A stretch of 53,057 nt of DNA from an uncultured Bacteroidales bacterium (GTDB lineage: Bacteria; Bacteroidota; Bacteroidia; Bacteroidales; UBA932). The stretch covers positions 1-53,057 of the forward strand of contig CASEOO010000019.1 of the NCBI GenBank assembly GCA_949289565.1. The letters are read 5' to 3'. Numbering within the stretch: position 1 is the stretch's first letter; every line of letters starts with the position of its first letter. The notes beneath the pieces were generated by a model. That model was not told the DNA's origin. It worked only from the letters and a program-made list of their open reading frames with translations, and made no database searches. This document shows, in pieces, positions 7,188 through 19,238 of this stretch. The position numbers and the translations under genes are program-made.

Positions 7188-10136
7188 ATGAGAACAGCAT
7201 GTAAACTGGCCGCATTTATTGCATCATGTCTGATGGTCTGCATGACAGCAGATATCTCCGCACAGACCATTCCCATAAAAGGCAAAGTCACTGACAGAGA
7301 GAATTCCGAACCTCTGGCCGGCGTGACCGTGATGATAAAAGGCACGTCATCGGGAACAAGCACCGATATAGACGGCTCTTACTCCATCAGTGCATCGTCA
7401 GACGACATCCTCGTTTTCAGCATCATAGGCTATAAAAGCGATGAATCTGCTGTCGGAGATAATGCCGTCATCGACATAGCGCTTGAAGAAGATGCCGAGA
7501 TGCTTGAAGAAACCGTCGTCATCGGATATGGCACAATGGACAAGAAGGAACTGACTTCTGCCATCTCGCATATCTCGTCAGAAGACTTCCTTGTGACAGG
7601 CGGAGGAGATCCGGCGATGCTGATACAAGGCAAAGTCGCAGGAGTATCCGTGACGAATACAGGCGCCGGCGACCCGAATCAGACAGCCAGCATCCAGATA
7701 CGAGGCATTTCTTCCAGAGCCGCCGGCCTGAATCCTTTGATCGTCATAGACGGCATTGCCGGAGGCGAGATGGCTAATCTGAACCAGAATGACATTGAGT
7801 CAATCGATATCTTGAAAGACGGAGCCGCATCTGCCATTTACGGCACGAGGGGAAGCAATGGCGTCATACTCATCACTACTAAAAAGGGTTCCAAAGACGG
7901 AGCCATACACACTTCATATTCCGGCATAGCCACCGCCAATTTCATGAAAAGAGAGCTTGACATGCTCACTGCCGACGAATATCGTGAATACAGGACATCC
8001 AAAGGGCAGGGAGTGGATTATGGAGGAAACGTAGACTGGCTTAAAGAAGTAAGCCGTATAGGGTTCAGCCATCAGCATACGCTGACGATATCTGGAGGAA
8101 ATGAAAGAAGCAACTACAGGGTAAGCGCGGACTACAGGAACGCTAAGGGAATAGACAGACGTTCAGAGCGTGAAGAATATGGAGCAAGGGCAACAGTCAG
8201 CCACACTACCAAAAGCGGGCTTTTCACCTTTACGGCAAACATAGCGCCGAGAATCGTAAAAGGGAAGGCCGCCGACTGGAATGTGTTCCACTACGCCGCC
8301 GAAGCCAACCCGACCACTCCGGTACGGGATCCGGAAGATCCTTCGAAGTATTTCAATTTCTTCGGCCAGCAGGCTTCATATAACCCGGTCGAAGCCATAG
8401 AACTGGAAAAGAATGACCAGGAGACCCGCTATCTGGACTGGGATGCCACTGCCCAGCTGAATATAATCGAGGGGCTTTCCACTCAGATAACATTCTCTGA
8501 CCAGCAAATAGACCATTATGACAGCTGGTTCCGGCCGTCCACCTACACAGAGAGCATAAATAAAGGGTGGACAGGAGGCGAGGCTTCACGGGAAAACAAG
8601 AAAAACACCCGCTATTCCGTAGACTGGACTGCAAACTGGCAGACAAATATCAAAGGTCACAATATCAAGGTCATGGCAGGATATTCCTATCAGTATTTCC
8701 AGAATTCCGGGGTTAAGGCTGAGAATAAGAATTTCCCTAATGACGGTCTGACATACAACGATCTGGAGGCAGGGAGCTGGGCGGCTGAAGAAGGCCATGT
8801 CGGCATGACATCATTCAAGAATGACTCCAAGCTCATAGCTTTTTTCGGACGCATCAACTATGACTACAAAAGCAAGTATCTCTTCACGGCTTCATACAGA
8901 AGAGAGGGGTCATCTAAATTCGGAGAAAACCACAAATGGGGAAATTTCCCTGCAGTTTCGGCAGGCTGGAGAATTTCAGAAGAAAATTTCATGAGGGGAA
9001 TTTCATGGATAAACGACCTGAAAATACGCGGAGACTTCGGAGTCACCGGAAACCAGGATTTCGACAGCTATCTGTCGCTCAGCTCGATGACAGGATTTGA
9101 AGACTATTATTACAACGGCAGCTGGTACACTGTCTGGGGGCCTTCAAAAAACGCGAATCCGGACTTGAAATGGGAACTGGGAATAAACTGGAATATCGGT
9201 CTGGATTTCTCGCTCTTCGACTATCGCTTGACCGGCTCCATAAACTATTATAACCGGACACAGAAAGACTTGCTCGGCGACTACAATGTCCCTGTGCCGC
9301 CATATCTTTTCAACAGCACGTTCACCAATGTAGGCACAATGAAGAACTCAGGCGTGGAAATAGAAATAAACTGGGACGCTGTTAAAAAACGCAATTTCTC
9401 ATATTCTATCGGCCTGGCAGGCTCCACTATAGACAACAAGTTCATAAGTTTCTCAAATTCGCTGTACAAAGGACAAAGTTTCTATGACACGGCGGCCACT
9501 GAAGATCCGTTCCCGCTTTATAACTTGCAAAGGATAGAAGAAGGCCAGCGAATTGGAAATTTCTACATGTATGAATTTGCCGGATTCAACAAACAGGGCC
9601 AGTGGCTGATATACGACAAAAACAATGAGCTTAAAGCCGGTCTGGATGCGACTGATGAAGACAAGAAGGTAGTAGGCAACGGCCTTCCGCAGTTCACTGC
9701 ATCCATGACTCATACATTCAGATATAAAAACTGGGATCTGTCCCTGTATTTCAGAGGTGCTTTCGGATTCGACATCTTCAATATACACGACTTTTATTAC
9801 GGCACTCCCGCAGCAGTGAGCAATGTTCTGAAGAAAGCATATACGGACAATGCAATGATTTCGGAAAACCCTTTGGTCTGCGACTATTTCATCGAAAAAG
9901 GCGACTGGGTAAAACTGGATATGGCAAACTTGGGATACACATTTGACCTGAATAAAAAATACATCGACAGAATCCGCATGTACCTCACAGGAAAGAACTT
10001 GCTGACATTCACAGGGTTCAGCGGAGTAGACCCTGCAACATACGATGTAAACGGGCTCACTCCGTCCGGGACCGGATCCAGGAAATATTATCCGTCAAGC
10101 CGGACTGTGATTTTCGGGATACAGATCGACTTCTGA
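7188..10136 (+). CDS. SusC/RagA-type TonB-dependent outer-membrane transporter
   Basis: The 982-residue SusC-like protein imports glycan oligomers across the outer membrane, powered by TonB-ExbBD. I place the start at ATG 7188 because it gives a proper signal peptide (MRTACKLAAFIASCLMVCMTADISAQ); an upstream in-frame start at 7065 would add 41 implausible residues. Next come a carboxypeptidase-regulatory-like domain (about 28-110), a TonB-box-like EETVVIGYGT, the plug (about 115-240, with QIRGISSRAAGLNPLIVIDG) and a C-terminal 22-strand barrel ending IFGIQIDF. Final Phe is usual for barrel insertion. susD follows after 32 bases. Substrate is inferred only from the hydrolases: an alpha-linked glucan or galactoside. 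Confidence 0.95.
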   Translation: MRTACKLAAFIASCLMVCMTADISAQTIPIKGKVTDRENSEPLAGVTVMIKGTSSGTSTDIDGSYSISASSDDILVFSIIGYKSDESAVGDNAVIDIALEEDAEMLEETVVIGYGTMDKKELTSAISHISSEDFLVTGGGDPAMLIQGKVAGVSVTNTGAGDPNQTASIQIRGISSRAAGLNPLIVIDGIAGGEMANLNQNDIESIDILKDGAASAIYGTRGSNGVILITTKKGSKDGAIHTSYSGIATANFMKRELDMLTADEYREYRTSKGQGVDYGGNVDWLKEVSRIGFSHQHTLTISGGNERSNYRVSADYRNAKGIDRRSEREEYGARATVSHTTKSGLFTFTANIAPRIVKGKAADWNVFHYAAEANPTTPVRDPEDPSKYFNFFGQQASYNPVEAIELEKNDQETRYLDWDATAQLNIIEGLSTQITFSDQQIDHYDSWFRPSTYTESINKGWTGGEASRENKKNTRYSVDWTANWQTNIKGHNIKVMAGYSYQYFQNSGVKAENKNFPNDGLTYNDLEAGSWAAEEGHVGMTSFKNDSKLIAFFGRINYDYKSKYLFTASYRREGSSKFGENHKWGNFPAVSAGWRISEENFMRGISWINDLKIRGDFGVTGNQDFDSYLSLSSMTGFEDYYYNGSWYTVWGPSKNANPDLKWELGINWNIGLDFSLFDYRLTGSINYYNRTQKDLLGDYNVPVPPYLFNSTFTNVGTMKNSGVEIEINWDAVKKRNFSYSIGLAGSTIDNKFISFSNSLYKGQSFYDTAATEDPFPLYNLQRIEEGQRIGNFYMYEFAGFNKQGQWLIYDKNNELKAGLDATDEDKKVVGNGLPQFTASMTHTFRYKNWDLSLYFRGAFGFDIFNIHDFYYGTPAAVSNVLKKAYTDNAMISENPLVCDYFIEKGDWVKLDMANLGYTFDLNKKYIDRIRMYLTGKNLLTFTGFSGVDPATYDVNGLTPSGTGSRKYYPSSRTVIFGIQIDF

Positions 10137-10168
10137 GACCAGAATGATTTCATAAAAAAGAAAAAGCA

Positions 10169-11896
10169 ATGAAATATTTGAAACATAACATATTGACGGC
10201 AGTGCTGGCCATCGCATGCACATCCTGCATCAATCTGGACGAAACACTCTACAGCGAGGTGTCCAGCGACAATTATTACAATACAAGCGCCGATGTCATA
10301 AGGGCAGTTTTCAGGCCTTTTGAACACGGCTACTACAGCATCCAGAACCGGCAGGTAATAGAAGAGCTCAGCGGCGACCTCGTGGCTACCTGGCAGAAAG
10401 ATGACTGGTGGTATGATGGAGGCAGGTGGGCAAGGCTGCACTACCATACATGGACACCGGACGATGAAGCCGTCAAAAGCGAGTGGGAAAACTGCTTCAC
10501 GGGTGTGATGCAATGCAACTATGTTTTAGACGATCTCGACAGTCTCGATCCGGCTAAGTTCAATATGGCACAAAGCGAATTCGATGCATTCAAGGCTCAA
10601 GTCAGGACACTGAGGGCTTGGCTATACATCAGGCTTCTCGGAACATACAGGAATATTCCACTGGCTGTAAGCCGTGATGCATCGCTCAACTCCGAGGGCC
10701 AAGTGCCTCCTGAACGAATATTCGAATTTATTGAAAGTGAATTGAAAGACTGCATAGAAGCCCTTCCGTCAAAAACCGGAGCGGCCGGAAACGGGACATC
10801 GCAGGGGCAATGGAACAAAGCCGGCGCCGCCGCGTTGCTCATGAGGCTTTATCTCAATGCAGAAAAATGGACGGGCACAGACAGATACAGCGACTGCGGA
10901 CTCATAGCGCAAGAGATCATTGAAGGCAAATACGGCGTCTATTCTCTCGGAAAAACTTGGGACGAAGTCTTTGACTGGGACAATGAGAACTGCCCTGAAG
11001 TAATTTTCGCCTTCCCTTCATCTTCAGGATATGGAGGACATTATGTCTATGCCGGGGACACGTTCTGGTGGACGGTGCCAGCCAGGACCATAGCGAACTA
11101 TCTCGGGGATACTGAAGCAGGAAACGGCGACCACAACTGCAAATACGGGCTTGCTCCGAGCTATGCTCCTGACGGGACTCCTTATACAACTGAGCTAGGC
11201 CGTCCTGGAGCAAAATTCAGAAAATATCCTGACGACTACAGGCTGAAGCTATACAAAAATCTCGGGAACAGCACGCGCGAAGGCATGATGCTGTTCGGAT
11301 ATCTGGAATATGTTGAAAACGGCCAGACCAAACGGGTTGTCTCCCCTACCGGGGCATACGAGCTGTATCTCCGCGATGCAGTAGGCAAATTTGCCGGGCT
11401 TGGGCCTGGTGAAATCCCGTCCGACCTGACATCCAACATAACTTCAGGAGACCACAGTTCCGGATGGAGATATGTCAAATATCCATTGTACATGGACGAA
11501 GACGAAGGACAGATGGAATCAGACTACGTGGAGATAAGGCTTGCGGAAGTCTATTATACTCTGGCAGAATGTAAATTCAGAGCCGGGAATGCCGAAGAAG
11601 CCGGGAAACTGCTGAACGATGTCAGGGAACGAAATTATCCTGCAGAAAGTTTCAGCAATTATGCATACCAGCCTGAAGGCCCTGTGATACTTACTGAAGC
11701 CGAGCTTCTGGATGAATGGGGACGAGAATTCTTCTCTGAAGGACGCAGACGCACAGACCTGATACGCTTTAACAAATTCTGCACGGGCACCTGGTGGGAT
11801 AAAAACCCGGACAGCGACAGCCACACGGAAATATTCCCTCTGCACAGGGATGTGCTGGGAGCGAACCCTGCCCTCAAACAGAATCCAGGATATTGA
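10169..11896 (+). CDS. SusD/RagB-type glycan-binding lipoprotein
   Basis: This 575-residue surface lipoprotein caps the SusC barrel and binds the incoming oligosaccharide. The signal peptide ends in a lipobox with the lipidated Cys at about residue 20 (ACTSC), followed by INLDE. The N-terminal pattern SSDNYYNTSADVIRAV and the TPR-like helical scaffold are typical of the SusD family. The C-terminal SusD domain includes EVYYTLAECKFRAGNAEEA and WGREFFSEGRRRTDLIRF, near-signature stretches. Length is normal. It is co-transcribed with susC. Confidence 0.95.
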   Translation: MKYLKHNILTAVLAIACTSCINLDETLYSEVSSDNYYNTSADVIRAVFRPFEHGYYSIQNRQVIEELSGDLVATWQKDDWWYDGGRWARLHYHTWTPDDEAVKSEWENCFTGVMQCNYVLDDLDSLDPAKFNMAQSEFDAFKAQVRTLRAWLYIRLLGTYRNIPLAVSRDASLNSEGQVPPERIFEFIESELKDCIEALPSKTGAAGNGTSQGQWNKAGAAALLMRLYLNAEKWTGTDRYSDCGLIAQEIIEGKYGVYSLGKTWDEVFDWDNENCPEVIFAFPSSSGYGGHYVYAGDTFWWTVPARTIANYLGDTEAGNGDHNCKYGLAPSYAPDGTPYTTELGRPGAKFRKYPDDYRLKLYKNLGNSTREGMMLFGYLEYVENGQTKRVVSPTGAYELYLRDAVGKFAGLGPGEIPSDLTSNITSGDHSSGWRYVKYPLYMDEDEGQMESDYVEIRLAEVYYTLAECKFRAGNAEEAGKLLNDVRERNYPAESFSNYAYQPEGPVILTEAELLDEWGREFFSEGRRRTDLIRFNKFCTGTWWDKNPDSDSHTEIFPLHRDVLGANPALKQNPGY

Positions 11897-11900
11897 CACG

Positions 11901-11918
11901 CATGCCGGACTCGGCATG
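11901..11918 (+). other. Intercistronic hairpin between susD and the susE-like gene
   Basis: CATGCCG-gact-CGGCATG forms a perfect 7-bp stem with a 4-base loop five bases after the susD stop. No T-run follows, so it is more likely an mRNA-stabilising or attenuating element than a full terminator. Such hairpins can lower expression of distal genes relative to susCD. Confidence 0.5.
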
Positions 11919-11977
11919 GCAGAGAATCTTCCAACAACAATAAAATATTATTATCAATGCATTAAAACACTAGAACC

Positions 11978-12856
11978 ATGAAACGAATTTCTATCATTGT
12001 CGCCCTTATTGCTGGCGCCTCAGTATTTTTCTCATGTGAAAAAGACGATAAGACCCCCCCTGTCATCGACATGGAACATCACTACGAAATGGTCTACATG
12101 CTCGGCGCAGCCGCAGAGGATGAAGACGGAAACCAGCACTGGGACTCTGCAGACCCGATGCCGATGGAAAAGACCGATGACCCTGATGTATTCGCATACG
12201 AACTCGATCTTATCCGCAGTTCGGAAAACAAGCTCATCAAATTCAGCCTTACCGTAGATACGTGGGACAAAGCCGAATTTCTCGTCCCTGAAGCCTGCGA
12301 AGAAGGCCAGGCGTATGCATTCCTGAAAGAAGGGGTAAACAAACTCGTGCAGACATCCGAAGCCAAGGACGGGGTAGGGAACCTGAAAGACTGGTTTTTC
12401 GGTATAGCCGAAGGCCAGAGCGGTACGTACAGGCTTGAAGTCAATACCTCTGACCAGACCCTTACGGCCACGAAACTGGCTTCGCTGCCTGATCCTGAAA
12501 TAATCGAATGGGTGGAAGGCAATCTCTATATGGTTGGAGACGCCACACCTAACGGCTGGGAAGTCGGCAACCCTACTCCTATGGTGCGTGACGGCAATAT
12601 CCATACTTATGAAGGCGAACTCAAGGCCGGGGAAATCAAGATACTTTCCGAATTCAAGTGGGACTGCCAGACTTACCGTCCTGCGACGGCCGGAATGGAG
12701 ATTACCAGTGAAGGCATAGCAGACGGGACTGTGGCCGTGGATCCTGACGGAAGCGCCGAAGATGATCCTAAATGGAAGGTGACGGATCCTGGCAATTACA
12801 GACTTACACTCGATACTGAAAACCTTACATTGAAAGTGGAATGGCTTGGAGAGTAA
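11978..12856 (+). CDS. SusE/SusF-like outer-membrane glycan-binding lipoprotein
   Basis: The 292-residue lipoprotein has a signal peptide with lipidated Cys at about residue 20 (FFSC, then EKDD). It carries two tandem beta-sandwich domains of the SusE/SusF starch-binding type. The first starts near HYEMVYMLGAAAED and the second near NLYMVGDATPNGW, each with the domain hallmark MVGDATPNGW-like start and a DWGxN-type core. Such proteins hold glycan at the cell surface beside SusCD. It overlaps the following hydrolase gene by 16 bases, implying translational coupling. Confidence 0.82.
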   Translation: MKRISIIVALIAGASVFFSCEKDDKTPPVIDMEHHYEMVYMLGAAAEDEDGNQHWDSADPMPMEKTDDPDVFAYELDLIRSSENKLIKFSLTVDTWDKAEFLVPEACEEGQAYAFLKEGVNKLVQTSEAKDGVGNLKDWFFGIAEGQSGTYRLEVNTSDQTLTATKLASLPDPEIIEWVEGNLYMVGDATPNGWEVGNPTPMVRDGNIHTYEGELKAGEIKILSEFKWDCQTYRPATAGMEITSEGIADGTVAVDPDGSAEDDPKWKVTDPGNYRLTLDTENLTLKVEWLGE

Positions 12857-14226
12857 ACATATTGCGGTTAGTGTTTTTATTGTTGTTGTCTTTTGCACCG
12901 GTGCTTGCCGGTGCAAGGGACAGCAGATACACCCGCCACGGGACAGGCCCGAAATACTGGATAGCATACGAGTATTGCTATGAGCTGAACAGACCGATGA
13001 CGGAACTCCGCTGGAAAAACAATATCGACTGGATGGCGGAAACGTTCCGGGAATATGGTTATGACATGATCTGCAATGATGGCTGGATAGAAGCCGCGCA
13101 GACCATTGACGAGAACGGCTATATCACTAAATACAACAGCGACTGGGCGCATGATTTCCGTTACTGGAATGAGTACATAGAGTCGCAAGGAATGAAAGCC
13201 GGCATATATTACAACCCTCTGTGGCTGACCAGCGCCGCATTTGAACAGAACTGTCCGGTAAAAGGCACAGATGTCACAGCACGTGAAATAATCGGCTATC
13301 ATGCTTTTAACGGAGCGTTGCATTGGGTGGATGTAGACAAGCCTGGCGCTGAACAATGGATTAAAGGGTATGTCCGACATTTCATTGACCTCGGAGCGGA
13401 ATACCTTAGAATCGACTTCTTGGAAAATTATGAAAAGAATTACGGCACGGAACGATACGAAAAAGCCTTGAAATGGATAGCAGAAGAAGCCGGGGATGAG
13501 ATTTTTCTAAGTTTAGTCATGCCGAACTGCTATAACCATGGCGAGACGGAGCTGAAATATGGAGACATGATCCGTATCAGCGACGACTGTTACGAAGGAG
13601 ACTGGGGATTTGTCAGCGGACGGAGGCGAGGAGAACAGAAAGGTTATTGGCCACAGTATGGCAATGTTTTCGACGGGATGGTGGCGTTTTCCGACATTGC
13701 AGGCAAAGGGAGGCTTATAATGGACGGTGATTTCATGAGGCTGAACAAACTTGCAAATACTGCTGAACGGCGTTTCCTCTTCTCTCTGATGATAATGGGC
13801 GGCTCGGCTCTTGCCATCGCCGACCAATACGATACCGCAACTGATGAGGTTGAGGCTATTTACAAGAATGAAGAACTTCTGGAACTTCACCAAAACGGTT
13901 TTGCGGCCAAGCCTCTGACTCAAGACCTGAATGACCCGCGGAGCTCTATCTGGATAGGCAGTACAGCAGAAGGAGAATTCATAGCTGGACTTTTCAACAG
14001 GGAAGACTCTCCTCAAGAGCTGAGCATCAATTTCCAGGAAGATCTCGGAATCGCAAAAAGCATATCAATGATGGTCAGAGACTTGTGGGAACACTATGAC
14101 ATCGGTGTTTCAAAAGGGAGCTTCAAGGCCACTCTGGAGCCGCACAGCTGCATGATCATACGCATCCGCCAGGCCACTCTTGACGAAATTCCTGGCTTTG
14201 GATGCACCGGATGCACGAAAAATTAA
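12841..14226 (+). CDS. Clan GH-D-like glycoside hydrolase (GH27/GH36-related)
   Basis: The 461-residue exported protein has a signal peptide (MAWRVNILRLVFLLLLSFAPVLAG shortened to LLLLSFAPVLAG at its end) and a TIM-barrel pattern of clan GH-D. NDGWIE near residue 79 and GMKAGIYYNPLW near 117 precede AEYLRIDFLENYE, where Asp192 is at the nucleophile position. RISDD (Asp248/249) fits the acid-base position. A small C-terminal beta domain follows. Clan GH-D enzymes mostly remove alpha-galactose; an alpha-glucosidic role is also possible. I cannot settle the family. It overlaps the susE-like gene by 16 bases. Confidence 0.72.
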   Translation: MAWRVNILRLVFLLLLSFAPVLAGARDSRYTRHGTGPKYWIAYEYCYELNRPMTELRWKNNIDWMAETFREYGYDMICNDGWIEAAQTIDENGYITKYNSDWAHDFRYWNEYIESQGMKAGIYYNPLWLTSAAFEQNCPVKGTDVTAREIIGYHAFNGALHWVDVDKPGAEQWIKGYVRHFIDLGAEYLRIDFLENYEKNYGTERYEKALKWIAEEAGDEIFLSLVMPNCYNHGETELKYGDMIRISDDCYEGDWGFVSGRRRGEQKGYWPQYGNVFDGMVAFSDIAGKGRLIMDGDFMRLNKLANTAERRFLFSLMIMGGSALAIADQYDTATDEVEAIYKNEELLELHQNGFAAKPLTQDLNDPRSSIWIGSTAEGEFIAGLFNREDSPQELSINFQEDLGIAKSISMMVRDLWEHYDIGVSKGSFKATLEPHSCMIIRIRQATLDEIPGFGCTGCTKN

Positions 14227-14262
14227 TTATACGCCAAGAGCGGCAATGTCAAACTTTCATGA

Positions 14263-16485
<2,223 letters not shown>

Positions 16486-16541
16486 ATTATTCTCAACGCT
16501 CTGACACTTATCCCAAAAGGATAATGGTTTGAATGATTTGC

Positions 16542-16590
16542 AGTCTGCGGAATCTATGAAAATTTTGTAGATTCCGCAGATTTGGCTTTT
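16542..16590 (+). terminator. Hairpin terminator after the GH97 gene
   Basis: TCTGCGGAATCTA (16544-16556) and TAGATTCCGCAGA (16568-16580) form a perfect 13-bp stem, extended by one G-T and one A-T pair. A short T-rich tail (TTTGGCTTTT) follows. It separates the polysaccharide genes from the threonine-proline operon. Confidence 0.65.
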
Positions 16591-16654
16591 CCGCCACTCA
16601 CTTGTCGTCTAAAATTTCAGATTCCGGAAAATTTTTATTAAACTTGTAGTCTTT

Positions 16655-16702
16655 GCGGGTGGCCGGAGGCATTGGAGCGTAAGCGAACCGGTGGGCAGCC
16701 GC
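16655..16702 (+). other. Possible structured leader RNA of thrA
   Basis: A GC-rich block lies 40-90 bases before thrA. GCGG (16655-16658) can pair with CCGC (16699-16702), and CCGG (16663-16666) with CCGG (16688-16691). The apex is GC-GTAA-GC, a GNRA-type loop flanked by two potential G-A pairs. No start codon gives a threonine-rich leader peptide. Could be an attenuator or protein-binding site; I recognise no known riboswitch. Confidence 0.3.
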
Positions 16703-16743
16703 AGATTTTGGACAAGAAAACGAACTAGACAAGACCGGAACTT

Positions 16744-19182
16744 ATGAGAGTTTTGAAATTCGGAGGCACTTCTGTAGGCTCAGCCACAGGCCTTCTTCAG
16801 GCGAAAAGCGTCATCGAATCATGCACTGATGACATCATAGTGGTAGTCTCCGCCCTGGGAGGCATCACAGACCAGCTTATAAAGACATCCAGAACCGCCG
16901 CGGCAGGCGACCCTGCATATGAGGAACAGCTGGCTTCCATCACAGAGAGGCATTTCAGGCAGGCTGAAGACACAGTTATTCCGGAGATGCTGCCGGAAGT
17001 GAAAGCCAGGCTGGCTACCATGCTCGGAGAGCTGTCGAACATATTCAAAGGCGTCTTCCTCATCAAGGATCTGTCGGCCAAGACTTCCGATGCCATAGTC
17101 AGCTACGGTGAGAGGCTGTCTTCTGTCATCGTGAACGGGACCATACGCGGTTCTGTCCTGTACGATTCCCGTGAATTCATCAAGACCAAGCCTTATTTCA
17201 ACAAACATATAGTGGATTTCGCAGAGACGGAAAAACTCGTGCTCCAGAAATTCGCGGAACTGCCGCACATAGCCATCGTGCCTGGTTTCATAAGCTCGGA
17301 CACTGCCAACGGCGACGTGACGAATCTGGGCCGCGGAGGGTCGGACTATACCGCCTCTGTGCTGGCCTCAGTGCTGAATGCCGACACTCTCGAAATATGG
17401 ACAGACGTGGACGGCTTCATGACAGCAGATCCTAAAATCATCAGCAACGCCTACACGATCGAGCATCTGACTTTCGTGGAGGCCATGGAGCTGTGCAACT
17501 TCGGAGCCAAGGTCATCTACCCTCCGACCATATTCCCGGCTTATCACAAGAACATACCTATAAAAATCAAGAATACGTTCAACCCTGCCTCTCCGGGAAC
17601 ATTCATCACGAGAAATCCAGAAGTCAGCGACCACAAGAGGGCGATCAAGGGCATTTCATCCATCAACGACACCTGCCTGATCACCATACAGGGCCTCGGA
17701 ATGGTCGGAGTCATCGGAGTGAACTACCGTATATTCAAGACATTGGCCAAATCCGGAATCAGTGTATTCCTGGTATCGCAGGCCGCATCAGAGAACACCA
17801 CGTCCATCGGCGTGAGGAACGGCGATGCAGACCTGGCCGTGCAGGTGCTTTCGGAAGAATTCGCACAGGAGATACGCATGGGTGAAATCAACCGCATCAA
17901 ACAGGAGAGGAACCTCGCGACAGTGGCCATCGTGGGCGAAAACATGAAACACACTCCAGGTATCGCCGGAAAACTTTTCGGAACTCTCGGGCGGAACGGC
18001 ATCAATGTGATAGCCTGCGCACAAGGCGCATCAGAGACAAATATCTCGTTCGTCATTTCCATAGACAGTCTCCGGAAAGCGATGAATGTGATCCACGATT
18101 CGTTCTTCCTGTCAGACTATCAGGTGCTGAACATATTCCTGGCTGGAAACGGGCTTGTAGGAAGCAACCTCATCAGCCAGATCAAAATGCAGCAGGAAAA
18201 GCTCATGAAAGAGAAATCCCTGCAGATACGTGTCATCGGCATCACGAATTCACGCCACTACATCATGGACAGGAACGGCTTGGACCTGGATACCTGCAGC
18301 GAAAAGCTGAACAGCTCCGAAACGCCGACTTCTCCGGAAATTTTCAGAGACGAAATCCTGGGCATGAACATGTTCAATTCTGTGTTTGTCGACTGCACCG
18401 CCAGCGCTGAGGTGGCTGGCATATACCAGAGCCTGCTCGAACACAATATCTCTGTGGTCGCTGCAAACAAGATAGCCGCATCATCGGAATATGACAGGTA
18501 CAGAACGCTGAAGGATACCGCACGGAAAAGAGGCGTCAAGTATCTCTTCGAGACAAATGTCGGGGCTGGGCTTCCTATCATAAACACTATCAGCGACCTG
18601 ATCAACAGCGGAGACAAAATTTTGAAAATCGAGGCTGTAGTGTCCGGCACTCTGAATTTCATCTTTAACGAAATGAGTGAAAATGTGCCGTTCAGCCAGG
18701 CCATCAAAATGGCAAAGGAAGCCGGCTATGCAGAACCTGACCCGCGCATCGACCTCAGCGGCACTGACGTGATACGCAAGCTCGTCATACTGTCTCGTGA
18801 AGCAGGATACAGAGTGGAGCAGGAAGACGTGAAAAAGAATCTTTTCATCCCGGAAAAATATTTCAACGGCACTCTGGATGAATTCTGGGCCACCATCCCT
18901 GAAATGGATGAAGAATTCGAGAAGCAGAGGAAAAGGCTGGCCACGGAAGGCAAGTGCTGGAGGTTCATAGCCACGATGGACAACGGACAGACTGAAGTGG
19001 GGCTGAAAGAAGTGGACAAGGAAAGCCCGTTCTACCATCTGGCTGGCAGCAACAACGTCATCCTCATCACAACAGAGCGCTACAGAGAATACCCTATGCA
19101 GATCAAAGGCTACGGAGCAGGAGCCAGCGTCACCGCGGCCGGTGTATTTGCAGACATCATCAGCATAGCCAACATCAGATAG
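16744..19182 (+). CDS. thrA: Bifunctional aspartate kinase / homoserine dehydrogenase
   Basis: The 812-residue fusion catalyses the first and third steps from aspartate to threonine and methionine. The aspartokinase domain starts MRVLKFGGTSVGSA and spans about residues 1-290. Two ACT domains (about 310-460) include GLGMVGVIGVNYRIF and GENMKHTPGIAGKLF, the usual sites of threonine feedback control. The NADP-binding homoserine dehydrogenase part starts at VLNIFLAGNGLVGSNL, with catalytic-region signature near NVGAGLPIINTISDL and SGTLNFIFNEM. Length is normal for ThrA/MetL. It heads a six-gene biosynthetic operon. Confidence 0.97.
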   Translation: MRVLKFGGTSVGSATGLLQAKSVIESCTDDIIVVVSALGGITDQLIKTSRTAAAGDPAYEEQLASITERHFRQAEDTVIPEMLPEVKARLATMLGELSNIFKGVFLIKDLSAKTSDAIVSYGERLSSVIVNGTIRGSVLYDSREFIKTKPYFNKHIVDFAETEKLVLQKFAELPHIAIVPGFISSDTANGDVTNLGRGGSDYTASVLASVLNADTLEIWTDVDGFMTADPKIISNAYTIEHLTFVEAMELCNFGAKVIYPPTIFPAYHKNIPIKIKNTFNPASPGTFITRNPEVSDHKRAIKGISSINDTCLITIQGLGMVGVIGVNYRIFKTLAKSGISVFLVSQAASENTTSIGVRNGDADLAVQVLSEEFAQEIRMGEINRIKQERNLATVAIVGENMKHTPGIAGKLFGTLGRNGINVIACAQGASETNISFVISIDSLRKAMNVIHDSFFLSDYQVLNIFLAGNGLVGSNLISQIKMQQEKLMKEKSLQIRVIGITNSRHYIMDRNGLDLDTCSEKLNSSETPTSPEIFRDEILGMNMFNSVFVDCTASAEVAGIYQSLLEHNISVVAANKIAASSEYDRYRTLKDTARKRGVKYLFETNVGAGLPIINTISDLINSGDKILKIEAVVSGTLNFIFNEMSENVPFSQAIKMAKEAGYAEPDPRIDLSGTDVIRKLVILSREAGYRVEQEDVKKNLFIPEKYFNGTLDEFWATIPEMDEEFEKQRKRLATEGKCWRFIATMDNGQTEVGLKEVDKESPFYHLAGSNNVILITTERYREYPMQIKGYGAGASVTAAGVFADIISIANIR

Positions 19183-19238
19183 CTCCCCTTGCATGCCGAA
19201 GTGGCGCCGAGGGGTAAATGAACCAAAGACGACACGAC

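Noticed and set aside
12032..12967. Minus-strand open frame of 311 codons opposite the susE-like gene
   Set aside because: Cys/Phe/His-rich composition without a domain is typical of antisense reading of a coding strand. The susE-like frame explains the region.
16600..16743. Threonine-rich leader peptide for classical attenuation of thrA
   Set aside because: No ATG-started frame in this stretch is rich in Thr or Ile codons. The open frame overlapping the thrA start has no start codon and encodes mostly Arg.
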